Below, piece by piece: positions 16,222 through 23,284 of a stretch of 64,000 nucleotides of DNA (its first letter is position 1; the number at the start of each line of letters is the position of its first letter). The translations under genes and the position numbers were made by a program. The DNA is from Hymenobacter sp. PAMC 26628 (lineage in GTDB: Bacteria > Bacteroidota > Bacteroidia > Cytophagales > Hymenobacteraceae). Under the pieces are notes generated by a model. It did not search any database. It saw only the letters and a program-made list of their open reading frames with translations, and was not told where the DNA came from. The stretch covers positions 5,146,001-5,210,000 of the forward strand of contig NZ_CP014304.1 in assembly GCF_001562275.1 (NCBI RefSeq). The letters are read 5' to 3'.

Positions 16222-17310
16222 ATGGAAACGCCCTTCAACTTAAATAGCATCCTTGGCTTCCTTAAAGGTAACCGCTGGCAATTAGAAAAATTAAATGAAA
16301 AATTTATTGCGTATCGTGCTCCCGACAACGTAATAAGTGACTTTGTATTGACATTGCCTCGGAAAGTCCCACAGGATAGGGATATGAAATTGGCTCGTGT
16401 TGTAGAAACTATATCTAGCCTGTATGATATTTCTGATGAAATGGCAGAAACTTTGTTTTCTGAGGGTGATACAAATACCCTGTCAATCCAAATTTCAGAC
16501 GAAATAACTTCTTATGGTTCTATTCCATTCCATGTCTTTGAAGCGCACATACAGGAATTGAGAAGAATGCTATTGCATAATGCAAGCTTTTGTATCGTAA
16601 ATGATGCTCTTGGTGTAGATGTGCCCGAGGAAGCAGAAACGTATTTGAATAATTGTGAATTCCTGCAAACACAAAAGGGTAGTTTTGTTTCGAGGATAAG
16701 ATTGCCAGAGGGGAATCTGGTAGCCCCGCTTATTGGTGTAGAGGCACTGAACTCACAAGCTATCAATAATAAATTGGTAGATGTTTTGTCGTTTGTCTTT
16801 GAAAAAGTGACAACTGGTATTGTGTCTTTTGATAAGCGTGCAATAGACCAGAATTTAGCGCTAATCAATGTGAAGCTATTTACAGATATAAGCAACCTTC
16901 TTAAGCGCACCAATGCAGAAAGTATAAACTTCTACTATAAGCAAGAGCAAAGTGATACAAGAGCTATACAATCAGGCATTGTAGACGGAGCTGCATACGA
17001 TAATTTAGATAGGTACATAAACTTTGTTCAAGACTCTTTATCAAGTCCAGTTGATATTGATAGTTGGGGTAAAGTTGTCGAGCTTAAATCTCACGATGTA
17101 AATGGTCAACGTAATTACATTGTGATTAATCGTAATGGACGTGGCGTATTGCCGTTGCATATAAGCTCATTGAATAATGAACAATATGAAACTGCGCTTG
17201 AAGCTCATAGAAGCAGCCGACAGGTACATATAGCTGGCAGAGCTTTACAACGGAAGTATTATTTGCGTGTTTTTGAGATAACGTCATTGTCTATGCGTGT
17301 TAAGAAGTAG
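16222..17310 (+). CDS. Unrecognised protein paired with the DUF4365 gene
   Basis: A 362-residue protein that I cannot assign to a family. It has no signal peptide and no membrane segment. The sequence is mixed alpha/beta by eye, with the N-terminus METPFNLNSILGFLKGNRWQ, a central YGSIPFHVFEAHIQELRRML, and a C-terminal part VVELKSHDVNGQRNYIVINR and VHIAGRALQRKYYLRVFEIT. I see no Walker, helicase, SIR2, TIR, HEPN or nuclease signature. It shares the AT-rich composition of the preceding gene, starts four bases after its stop and ends before a terminator-like hairpin, so the two form one transcription unit. A sensor or regulator of the DUF4365 protein is possible but is pure inference. Confidence 0.85.
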   Translation: METPFNLNSILGFLKGNRWQLEKLNEKFIAYRAPDNVISDFVLTLPRKVPQDRDMKLARVVETISSLYDISDEMAETLFSEGDTNTLSIQISDEITSYGSIPFHVFEAHIQELRRMLLHNASFCIVNDALGVDVPEEAETYLNNCEFLQTQKGSFVSRIRLPEGNLVAPLIGVEALNSQAINNKLVDVLSFVFEKVTTGIVSFDKRAIDQNLALINVKLFTDISNLLKRTNAESINFYYKQEQSDTRAIQSGIVDGAAYDNLDRYINFVQDSLSSPVDIDSWGKVVELKSHDVNGQRNYIVINRNGRGVLPLHISSLNNEQYETALEAHRSSRQVHIAGRALQRKYYLRVFEITSLSMRVKK

Positions 17311-17340
17311 CCATGGTATAGCTGTCTATCATCCTAAGCT

Positions 17341-17381
17341 TCCCCGGCCGCCGGGGCCCCAGGAGCGGCTGGTTTGTTTTT
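17341..17381 (+). terminator. Hairpin with GCGGCTGGTTTGTTTTT tail, copy 1
   Basis: GC-rich inverted sequence (CCGGCCGCCGGGGCCCC) followed by GCGGCTGG and a T-rich tail, 30 bp after the two-gene unit. The same 3' arm and tail recur after other small genes at 17801 and 18832 and, in shorter form, at 20158. Confidence 0.6.
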
Positions 17382-17407
17382 AGCCAAATAGAATATACTT
17401 TCGGCCT

Positions 17408-17767
17408 ATGCAATCGCCTCCTGACTTTTCCCGCCTCACGTTCGACCTCACCCGCAACGGCCAGCCCACAGTGGGCGGCGGGCGATACGCCGTGTGGGAA
17501 GTACTGGAACTGCTGGCAAGCGGACGCACCGAAGCCGAGTGGCAAGCGGACTACCCGGAACTGACAGCGGAAGACGTACGGGCTTGCTTACTGTTGGCGG
17601 CCGAACGGTGTCGGCCGCGGCAGCCGGTTACCACATCGATGAACGGTAAAACGGCTGAGGAGTGCGAGGCTGAACGCGTGGCCGGGCCATTTACGCCGAA
17701 GGAGTTTCTGACCTATTTAATTAAGACGGGCAAGGTGCCGCCAGACACGAAGCTGAAAAACGAATAG
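17408..17767 (+). CDS. DUF433 domain protein with C-terminal extension
   Basis: A 119-residue protein. Residues 5-60 match DUF433: LTFDLTRNGQPTVGGGRYAV, then LASGRTEAEWQADYPELTAE and DVRACLLLAAE, the small helix-turn-helix-like module seen in VapB45-type antitoxins. The usual N-P-x-x-x-x-G-x-P is replaced by TRNGQPTVGG. About 50 extra residues follow (GPFTPKEFLTYLIKTGKVPP). No partner toxin of the PIN/DUF5615 type is adjacent, so it may be an orphan or act as a repressor. It sits between two hairpins with the same 3' tail. Confidence 0.75.
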   Translation: MQSPPDFSRLTFDLTRNGQPTVGGGRYAVWEVLELLASGRTEAEWQADYPELTAEDVRACLLLAAERCRPRQPVTTSMNGKTAEECEAERVAGPFTPKEFLTYLIKTGKVPPDTKLKNE

Positions 17768-17779
17768 CCTGAGCAACCG

Positions 17780-17817
17780 CCAGCCGCCTCTGCCCCGGGA
17801 GCGGCTGGTTTGTTTTT
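17780..17817 (+). terminator. Hairpin with GCGGCTGGTTTGTTTTT tail, copy 2
   Basis: CCAGCCGC (17780-17787) and GCGGCTGG (17801-17808) form an 8-bp stem followed by TTTGTTTTT, 12 bp after the DUF433 stop. A good intrinsic terminator. Confidence 0.82.
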
Positions 17818-17849
17818 GGAGGCCGTGGGGGCGGCCCCGGAGGGCAGTC

Positions 17850-18003
17850 GGGCACCCGACTATGCTCCGGGGCCGCCCCGCGAAGCATTCGGGTGCCCGA
17901 CTGGCCTACGGGGCCACCCCGCGAGGCAAACGGGTGCCCGACTGCCTTACGGGGCCGCCCCGGGGCATCGTCGGGCACCCGCCTGAGCTACGGGGCGGGC
18001 GGC
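17850..18003. repeat. 41-bp tandem repeats, three and a half units
   Basis: Units begin at 17850, 17891, 17932 and 17973 with GGGCACCCG or GGGTGCCCG. Each has CGGGGCC-CCCCG about 20 bp in, giving an exact 41-bp period. Units differ at several positions, and the last is partial. Each holds two small palindromes (GGGCACCC-like and GGGGCCNCCCC), so the RNA or single strand would fold strongly. There are no unique spacers, so this is not CRISPR. Confidence 0.85.
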
Positions 18004-18079
18004 GGGTAGGAAATGGGCGGGAATTGCGATACATTGGCGGCTCAATCCTTTTCATTTTCAATTATTTTACCCCATTTTC

Positions 18080-18787
18080 ATGTCGCCCACCACGCCCGGC
18101 GCTTCGGCTGCTACCCCCGCTACCCCCGCCAAGCGCAACAAGAAAGAACGGCTGCCCACCAGCCAGTTGGCCCTCGCCACGCTGGGCACCGCCGCCGCCA
18201 AGGCCTGGCCCGCCTCCGAGCTGCCCGCGCTGCTCTTCGTGAGCAAAGCCGCCTTTAGCAGCCAGGCCGCCGCTTACGCCGCCAGCCTGAGCACCGCCGA
18301 CGGGGCCGGCGACGGCCGGAGCCCGCAGTCGAACCGCCTGAAAACGCTCGACAAGCTCATCACCAAAAACCTGGGCTTCGTGAAAGGCTACCTGGCCGAA
18401 GACCACGACGAGGACGGCGGCGAAGGCTACTACGCCGAGTTCGGCATCATCCGCGAGGGCAAGAACTTCCGCCTGCCCACCGGCCGCACGGCCCGCGCCG
18501 GGGCCCTGGGCAAGCTGGTCGCCGCCCTCACGGCCCACCAGTACGACAAGAAGAAATTCGGCCCCGCCTTCTGGCAGCCCATCGCCACCGAATACGCCCA
18601 GTTGGCCAAAGACAGCGGCGAGATGCGCGGCGCGGCCTCGGCCGCCGTGGGCCAGAAAAATGCCCTCGAAGCGCCCCTGCGCGTGGCGTTGGGTTCGCTG
18701 GTGGGCAGCATCAAGGCCAACTACCCCGACGAGGACGCCCAGCGCGGCGTGCTGCGGGCCTTCGGCTTCCAGAAGGAGGTGTATTAG
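18080..18787 (+). CDS. Conserved-looking hypothetical protein, 235 aa
   Basis: I do not recognise a family. The product is soluble, with a proline/threonine/alanine-rich first 20 residues and a basic stretch (KRNKKERLP). Helix-rich sequence follows (SQLALATLGTAAAKAWPASE), then a charged middle region (YLAEDHDEDGGEGYYAEFGI), KLVAALTAHQYDKKKFGPAF and a C-terminal helix (LRVALGSLVGSIKANYPDED). Codon use is GC-rich like the host, so it is probably native or long resident. It stands alone between the 41-bp repeats and a terminator at 18811. Confidence 0.75.
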   Translation: MSPTTPGASAATPATPAKRNKKERLPTSQLALATLGTAAAKAWPASELPALLFVSKAAFSSQAAAYAASLSTADGAGDGRSPQSNRLKTLDKLITKNLGFVKGYLAEDHDEDGGEGYYAEFGIIREGKNFRLPTGRTARAGALGKLVAALTAHQYDKKKFGPAFWQPIATEYAQLAKDSGEMRGAASAAVGQKNALEAPLRVALGSLVGSIKANYPDEDAQRGVLRAFGFQKEVY

Positions 18788-18810
18788 TGCCCGGCCAGGT
18801 GTAGCATCAG

Positions 18811-18847
18811 CCAGCCGCTCCCGGTACCGGGGCGGCTGGTTTGTTTT
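18811..18847 (+). terminator. Hairpin with GCGGCTGGTTTGTTTT tail, copy 3
   Basis: CCAGCCGC (18811-18818), inner CCGGTACCGG palindrome, GCGGCTGG (18832-18839), then TTTGTTTT. It terminates the 235-aa gene, and its tail matches copies 1 and 2. Confidence 0.82.
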
Positions 18848-18885
18848 GGGGTAGGGGCCCCGGGCGGGGTTGGTATCTTCGCCAC

Positions 18886-19095
18886 ATGGAAACCCCGGTT
18901 TCTGCGGCTCACCCGCGCATTACCATTGACCCCAATATTTGCCACGGGCAACCCACGGTGCGCGGCCTACGCTACCCGGTGCAAAACGTGCGCGAATACC
19001 TGGCGTCGGGCATGACGGAGGCCGAAATCCTGGCCGATTATCCAGATTTAGAAGCCGAGGACTTGCGCGCCTGCCAAGCCTATGGGGCGGATTAG
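18886..19095 (+). CDS. DUF433 domain protein (antitoxin-like)
   Basis: From the ATG at 18886 the 69-residue product has ITIDPNICHGQPTVRGLRYP, then VREYLASGMTEAEILADYPD and LEAEDLRACQAY, a full DUF433 domain with the classic D-P-x-x-x-x-G-x-P-x-x-x-G-x-R motif. The open frame extends 15 codons upstream, but those overlap the terminator and lack homology. DUF433 proteins often act as antitoxins to a DUF5615 PIN-like toxin, but the next gene here is a DUF6883 pseudogene, so the pairing is not the standard one. Confidence 0.85.
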   Translation: METPVSAAHPRITIDPNICHGQPTVRGLRYPVQNVREYLASGMTEAEILADYPDLEAEDLRACQAYGAD

Positions 19096-19111
19096 CCAGT
19101 AGATTTGTCGG

Positions 19112-19447
19112 ATGCCACTCTCCGATAAACCGTTGTTCATTGCGCCGAATAAGGTGCAGGAATATCTACTCAATCCCGACCATCCCATTGGTGGGGCCAA
19201 AGCACGGTTTTTCATAGGAATCGGCTATTCGCGCCAGCGCTACGAGTAACTGATAGCTGACCTGATTCAGCACGGTCATCAAGGCACGGTGACGGAAGAA
19301 AAACAATCGCCTTACGGGACTAAATTTGTAGTAGATGGCCCGCTACTGGCACCCAATGGCCGGCAATATCCCATCCGAACCGTGTGGATGGAACAATCCC
19401 CCGGTATCTACGTTTTGCTAATCACTGCTCATTTACTTGACCGCTAA
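19112..19447 (+). pseudogene. DUF6883 family gene with an internal TAA
   Basis: One frame from ATG 19112 to 19447 is broken by TAA at 19247-19249. Before it: MPLSDKPLFIAPNKVQEYLL, NPDHPIGGAKARFFIGIGYS. After it: LIADLIQHGHQGTVTEEKQS, PYGTKFVVDGPLLAPNGRQY, TVWMEQSPGIYVLLITAHLL. This matches DUF6883, a small family of unknown function usually next to DUF4926, as it is here (stop and start overlap as TAATG). One base change would repair it, so inactivation is recent or the stop is a sequence error. If the pair is a toxin-antitoxin module, this would be the lost toxin. Confidence 0.78.
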
Positions 19448-19656
19448 TGAAATCCTTCGCTGAATTAGACACTGTGCAATTGCAGCAAGCGCATCCGGAA
19501 TGCGGCTTGTTGGTAGGCGCGTTGGGTACTGTAGTGCTGGTTCACGCGCAAGGCGAAGCATACGAAGTAGAATTTGTGCAGGCCGACGGCAACACCCAAG
19601 CCCTGCTGACGCTGCCTGCGGCAGAGGTTTCCAAGCCACTCCAACAGGCTGCTTAG
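19447..19656 (+). CDS. DUF4926 domain protein
   Basis: A 69-residue beta-rich protein: DTVQLQQAHPECGLLVGALG, TVVLVHAQGEAYEVEFVQAD, ALLTLPAAEVSKPL. The G-x-V-G/A-T-V-V and Y-E-V-E-F motifs are those of DUF4926, a small SH3-like fold. Its ATG overlaps the stop of the upstream DUF6883 gene, showing translational coupling. It remains intact while its partner carries a stop, as expected if it is the protective member of a pair. A weak terminator (CCCGCC and GGCGGG arms) follows near 19682-19731. Confidence 0.82.
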   Translation: MKSFAELDTVQLQQAHPECGLLVGALGTVVLVHAQGEAYEVEFVQADGNTQALLTLPAAEVSKPLQQAA

Positions 19657-19751
19657 AATCTTTTTTCTCCGTTTTAACAACACCCGCCACGCCTCTGCTT
19701 CTTTGGACGCAAGCGCACTAGGGCGGGTTTCTTGTTGCCTTGTAAATATGG

Positions 19752-19825
19752 AAAGGCTCCGTTCTCCCTACATGAATGTCCCAAGTGGTACTTGGGCGTT
19801 CGGGAGCTACAGAGCCTTTTCGTAA
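19752..19825. ncRNA. Nested-hairpin element, possible small structured RNA
   Basis: Three stems nest without a protein frame. The outer one is AAAGGCTC (19752-19759) with GAGCCTTT (19812-19819). The middle one is CTCCC (19764-19768) with GGGAG (19802-19806). The inner one is CCCAAGT-GGT-ACTTGGG (19780-19796). The outer stem ends in TTTT, so it may also terminate. It lies in a 260-bp gap between DUF4926 and a minus-strand DUF433 gene. No known RNA family is recognised. It could be an untranslated antitoxin RNA, an attenuator or only a complex terminator. Confidence 0.4.
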
Positions 19826-19916
19826 TGAGGTGCCCCAGTTAAAACAACCGAGGGCTTTGCCGTGGCCCGCACCGGGCTACGAAGCTCGTGAAGGTCACGA
19901 GGCAAATATAACGGAG

Positions 19917-20111
19917 TTAGGCGACGTATTGTAGAGCGGCTTGCAGGTCAAGAGCTTCTAAGTCGGGCATTTCGGCCAGAATTTGTTCGGCCGTGAGGCC
20001 AGCGGCGAAAAGCTGGAGCACATCGGCTACGCGGATGCGCATGCCCCGGATGCAGGGCCGGCCGCCGCACTGGCGCGGGTTGGTGGTGATGCGGGAAAGC
20101 AGGGATTCCAT
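19917..20111 (-). CDS. DUF433 domain protein (antitoxin-like)
   Basis: A 64-residue protein, almost only the DUF433 domain: ITTNPRQCGGRPCIRGMRIR, then VADVLQLFAAGLTAEQILAE and MPDLEALDLQAALQYVA. It keeps the N-P-x-x-x-x-G-x-P-x-I-x-G-x-R-I motif. Members usually sit upstream of a DUF5615 PIN-like toxin; downstream on this strand (toward 19657) no such gene is visible, only the structured element. It is the third DUF433 gene within 3 kb and the only one on the minus strand. Confidence 0.85.
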   Translation of the reverse strand: MESLLSRITTNPRQCGGRPCIRGMRIRVADVLQLFAAGLTAEQILAEMPDLEALDLQAALQYVA

Positions 20112-20120
20112 GAGCCTAAG

Positions 20121-20169
20121 GCACTAGCCGTTTCCCCAGCCGCTGGGGTCTCGGGCGCGGCTGGTTTTT
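20121..20169 (+). terminator. Hairpin with CGCGGCTGGTTTTT tail, copy 4
   Basis: CTAGCCG and CGGCTGG outer arms enclose CCCCAGC-CGCTGGGG, followed by T5. It resembles copies 1-3 but has a shorter tail. No plus-strand gene ends just upstream, so it may be a relic of a lost gene or protect the next gene from read-through. Confidence 0.55.
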
Positions 20170-20260
20170 GGCAGTAAGGGCCCCAGCCGATGAGTTGAGC
20201 CGCGGCGCGAGTGCCGAACGACTATTTTCGGGCGACCATTACCCGTTATTTCGTTTCAAG

Positions 20261-21169
20261 ATGAGTTGTTTCGGCCGCCGTGACCTGCGTTGTTTAATTG
20301 GTTTGCTTGGGCTGCTGGGCCTGGCGGCTTGCGCTGCTACCAAGAGCCCGCCCGTGGCTGGGGGCCCGGCGGGGGCGGCCCCGGTGTCGGTGCTGCTGCT
20401 GGGGTGCAGCCACTTGGCGCAGCTTTACAAGGCCGGTAATGCAAATTCGGACGTGCTCACACCGAAACGCCAGGCCGAGCTGGGGGCCGTCCTCGACGGG
20501 TTGCAGCGGTACCGGCCCGACGGCATTCTGGTGGAGGCACTGCCCGAGCGACAGGCCGCGCTCGACAGCCTCTACCAGCTGTACCGGCAGGGCCGGCTCG
20601 ACTTAAACACGCTGCCCGATGGCCGCTCCGAAGTGTACCAGCTGGGGTTTGCGCTGGGCAAGCGGCTGGGGCTGGCGCGCATTCACTGCGTGAACGCGCC
20701 GGGCGGCACCTCCCAAAGCGTTCTGCACGAGGGCCAAAACATCGAACTTTACCAGCAGGCCACCGCCCGCTGGCGCACGTTCGCGGCGCCCTTCGACCAG
20801 CAGCTCTTAGACGGTTCCCACACGCTGCCGCAGTACCTGCGGGCCCTGAATGCCCCCGCCACGGTGCAGCAGCTGCACGCGCTGGTGTACCGCACGCCGG
20901 CCCGCGTCACCAACGGCACCCTGAAGGCCGACCCCATGGTGGACGCGGCCTTCCTCAACCCCCAGTACGTGGGCGCCGAGTTCATCTCCGTGTTCTACAA
21001 CCGCGACTTGAAGGTGTATTCCAACATCGTGACCACGCAGCTGGCCACCCACCAAACCCGCCAGCTCGTGCTAATGGGCGTGCGCCACGTGGGCTCGCTG
21101 CAAGGCATTTTCCGCGACGACCCGGCCTACCGAATAGCCGAAGCCGCGCCTTATTTAGGCCGCAACTAG
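20261..21169 (+). CDS. DUF5694 family lipoprotein
   Basis: The start was set at the ATG 20261, giving MSCFGRRDLRCLIGLLGLLG then LAACAATKS, a lipoprotein signal peptide with lipobox LAAC. The earlier in-frame ATG gives an N-terminus without signal features. The mature part has VSVLLLGCSHLAQLYKAGNA near 45, PDGILVEALPERQAALDSLY near 90, and a C-terminal VLMGVRHVGSLQGIFRDDPA with G-x-x-H. This G-x-x-H...E...G-x-x-H layout matches DUF5694 and is reminiscent of the TraB/GumN metalloprotease-like fold. Substrate unknown. It is probably periplasmic and membrane-anchored. Confidence 0.75.
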   Translation: MSCFGRRDLRCLIGLLGLLGLAACAATKSPPVAGGPAGAAPVSVLLLGCSHLAQLYKAGNANSDVLTPKRQAELGAVLDGLQRYRPDGILVEALPERQAALDSLYQLYRQGRLDLNTLPDGRSEVYQLGFALGKRLGLARIHCVNAPGGTSQSVLHEGQNIELYQQATARWRTFAAPFDQQLLDGSHTLPQYLRALNAPATVQQLHALVYRTPARVTNGTLKADPMVDAAFLNPQYVGAEFISVFYNRDLKVYSNIVTTQLATHQTRQLVLMGVRHVGSLQGIFRDDPAYRIAEAAPYLGRN

Positions 21170-21462
21170 CTGGGATGCTGCCCGCGGCCTTGGGCGCGCC
21201 CGGCCGCTGGGGCCCCTAGTAGCGGGGTTAGTTTGGGGCAAGTTGGCTTAAATGTAGAAACGGCCGCTTGGGGCCCTGCTTAGCTACGAGACGCGAAGAG
21301 CGGCCGAAGAAACTGGCGCGAACACGGCTGGGTATCAGCCGAGTCTGACTTCAGCGTGAATGGCTGAACGAACTAATTGGCATTAAACAAGGCGGAGATT
21401 AAGTAACGCGCTTATATTCACAGGTTGAACATATTGGTTATTTAATAATTAGCAGATTGGAT
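21170..21462. other. Non-coding stretch upstream of the SBBP-repeat gene
   Basis: About 290 bp, GC-rich at first and AT-rich from 21370. I see no gene and no clear promoter boxes beyond a loose TTG near 21424. Confidence 0.35.
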
Positions 21463-23214
21463 ATGTATTTTTCTGCTCGGCTTTGGGCCAGTGTTAAGGT
21501 GTTGCTATTTGCGGGAAGCCTGTTGCACGGGGAGTTGGCTGCGGCCCAGGCGCGCTGGGCTCGGCAAGCCGGCGGGCCTGGCCAGGACAACGCGCGGAAA
21601 TTGGCCATCGACGGCAGCGGGAACGCCTACGTGGTAGGCAGTTTCACCGGCCCCGCACAGTTCGGGGCCTTCACCCTGGGTCAGGCGGGCGCGGGCGGCT
21701 CCCAGGCCTACTTAGCCAAGTATAGCGCGCAGGGCGACGTGCTGTGGGCCAAGGAAGCACCGGCCGTAGTTTTTGCCGACGTTGCCATCGACGCCGATGG
21801 CAACGCCTGCGTGTTAGGGGCCTTTAGCGGCAGCGCTACGTTTGGCAGCACCAAACTCACGAGCCAGGCCACTGGCGATGTGGTGATAGCCAAGTACGAT
21901 TCGCAGGGCCAGGTACTGTGGGCGCGCGCCGGCGGCACCGCACCGGGAAGTTTGCTCAGCGCAAGTGCTTTAGCTGTAGATGCCGCAGGCAACGTGTACG
22001 TGGCGGGGAGCCTCCGCGGGAGCGCCTTCCTCGGTGGCAGTGCCGGGGCCATCACCAGCGAGGGGCCCCTGAACCTGTTTGTGGCCAAATACGATGGCCA
22101 GGGCAACCCACTCTGGATCCGGCAAGGCGGTGGGGGCACGGGCCTTGGGTGCGCAGGCACGGGGCTGGGGGTGGACGCCGCGGGCAACGCCTACGTAGCG
22201 GGCTTTTTTGGCAATACTGCCACTTTCGGCACCATCACCCTCACCAACCCGACCCCCGCCACCACGGGCAGCATTTCGTTGCTGGCGAAATACAGCAGCA
22301 GTGGCGCTTTCGAATGGGTCAGGGACGAAGGGGGCCCCGGGGCAGCCAGGATAGACGGCCTTGCGGTGGACAGCCAAGGCAATAGCTTCATCACGGGCCA
22401 GCTCGGCGGCAACCCGCTGCGTACGAACACATTTGGGCCGTATGTCCTTAAAGAAGACGCCTTCGATGGGTTTCTGGTAAAGCACGATGCGAAGGGCAAC
22501 GTGCTGTGGGCCAATCAAATTGGAGGCCCCAGCACCGAGTATGGCACTGGCGTAGCGGTGGATAAGGTTGGCAACGCGTACGTGACGGGCATTTTTGGCT
22601 CCCCCGTAGCCACTTTGGGCCCCACCGCCACGCTTACTTCAAACGGCAATAAGCTGGTATTTGCCGTGAAGTATAACCCCCAGGGCAAAGTGCTGGCCGC
22701 GCAGCGCGAGGCACTGTGTGGTTTTGCTTACCCGGCCATCGCCGTGGGCCCCAACCAGGACATTTACCTGACCGGCCAGTTTTCCGGCACTACCAGCTTT
22801 GCGTCCGCGCTGCTCACGGGCAGTGCGAACGACGTGTTCATCACCAGGCTGGGGGACTTGAGCGTCCCGTCTACGCCGGATGGGTTTACTTGTAATGGCC
22901 AGGCGGCCCCGCCCGCCCCGGCACCTGGCCCAGCGCCCGCGCCCCCGGGCAATCCGGCGCCGCTGGCGGAGCTGATGATTCCCAACATCATCACCCCCAA
23001 CGGGGACGGGCAGAACGACTATTTTAAAATTAACAACCTGGTAGACAAAGAATGGGCGCTTACCGTTTATAACCGCTGGGGAAAGCAGGTGTACAATGCC
23101 CCGGCTTACGAGCAGGAGTGGAACGCCGAGGGGCTAGCTAGTGGTATCTATTACTACGCGTTGCGCCGCGCTACTGGTCCTCAATATACTGGTTGGGTGC
23201 AAGTTGTGCGCTAG
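21463..23214 (+). CDS. SBBP-repeat beta-propeller protein with T9SS type B sorting domain
   Basis: A secreted protein of about 583 residues. A signal peptide ends near LAAAQA (residues 1-31). About seven SBBP-type blades follow, each with a G-N-A-Y-V-x-G motif, such as DGSGNAYVVGSFTGPAQFG, DAAGNVYVAGSLRGSAFLGG and DKVGNAYVTGIFG. After a proline-alanine linker (APPAPAPGPAPAPPGNP), residues from about 505 form the CHU_C / gliding-motility C-terminal domain (NIITPNGDGQNDYFKINNL, ALTVYNRWGKQVYNA, GLASGIYYYALR), which directs type IX secretion. It is probably exported to the cell surface or medium. Ligand unknown. The ATG at 21463 is preferred over the TTG two codons before. Confidence 0.9.
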   Translation: MYFSARLWASVKVLLFAGSLLHGELAAAQARWARQAGGPGQDNARKLAIDGSGNAYVVGSFTGPAQFGAFTLGQAGAGGSQAYLAKYSAQGDVLWAKEAPAVVFADVAIDADGNACVLGAFSGSATFGSTKLTSQATGDVVIAKYDSQGQVLWARAGGTAPGSLLSASALAVDAAGNVYVAGSLRGSAFLGGSAGAITSEGPLNLFVAKYDGQGNPLWIRQGGGGTGLGCAGTGLGVDAAGNAYVAGFFGNTATFGTITLTNPTPATTGSISLLAKYSSSGAFEWVRDEGGPGAARIDGLAVDSQGNSFITGQLGGNPLRTNTFGPYVLKEDAFDGFLVKHDAKGNVLWANQIGGPSTEYGTGVAVDKVGNAYVTGIFGSPVATLGPTATLTSNGNKLVFAVKYNPQGKVLAAQREALCGFAYPAIAVGPNQDIYLTGQFSGTTSFASALLTGSANDVFITRLGDLSVPSTPDGFTCNGQAAPPAPAPGPAPAPPGNPAPLAELMIPNIITPNGDGQNDYFKINNLVDKEWALTVYNRWGKQVYNAPAYEQEWNAEGLASGIYYYALRRATGPQYTGWVQVVR

Positions 23215-23284
23215 CCACCGGGTTGAATCCTGAGGCGGGCCGTACCTTGGGGCTGGGGCCCCACGCAACTAATCCCTTCGCGCC

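Noticed and set aside
15699..17310. Naming the DUF4365 pair as a specific known defence system
   Set aside because: I could not match the second protein to any system I know, so only a candidate label is justified.
17850..18003. CRISPR array
   Set aside because: The repeats are directly tandem with no unique spacers, diverge between units, and there are no cas genes in the window.
17341..20169. Integron attC sites for the recurring hairpins
   Set aside because: The hairpins end in T runs and lack the GTTRRRY core sites, and no integron integrase is visible. Terminators that travel with the genes fit better.
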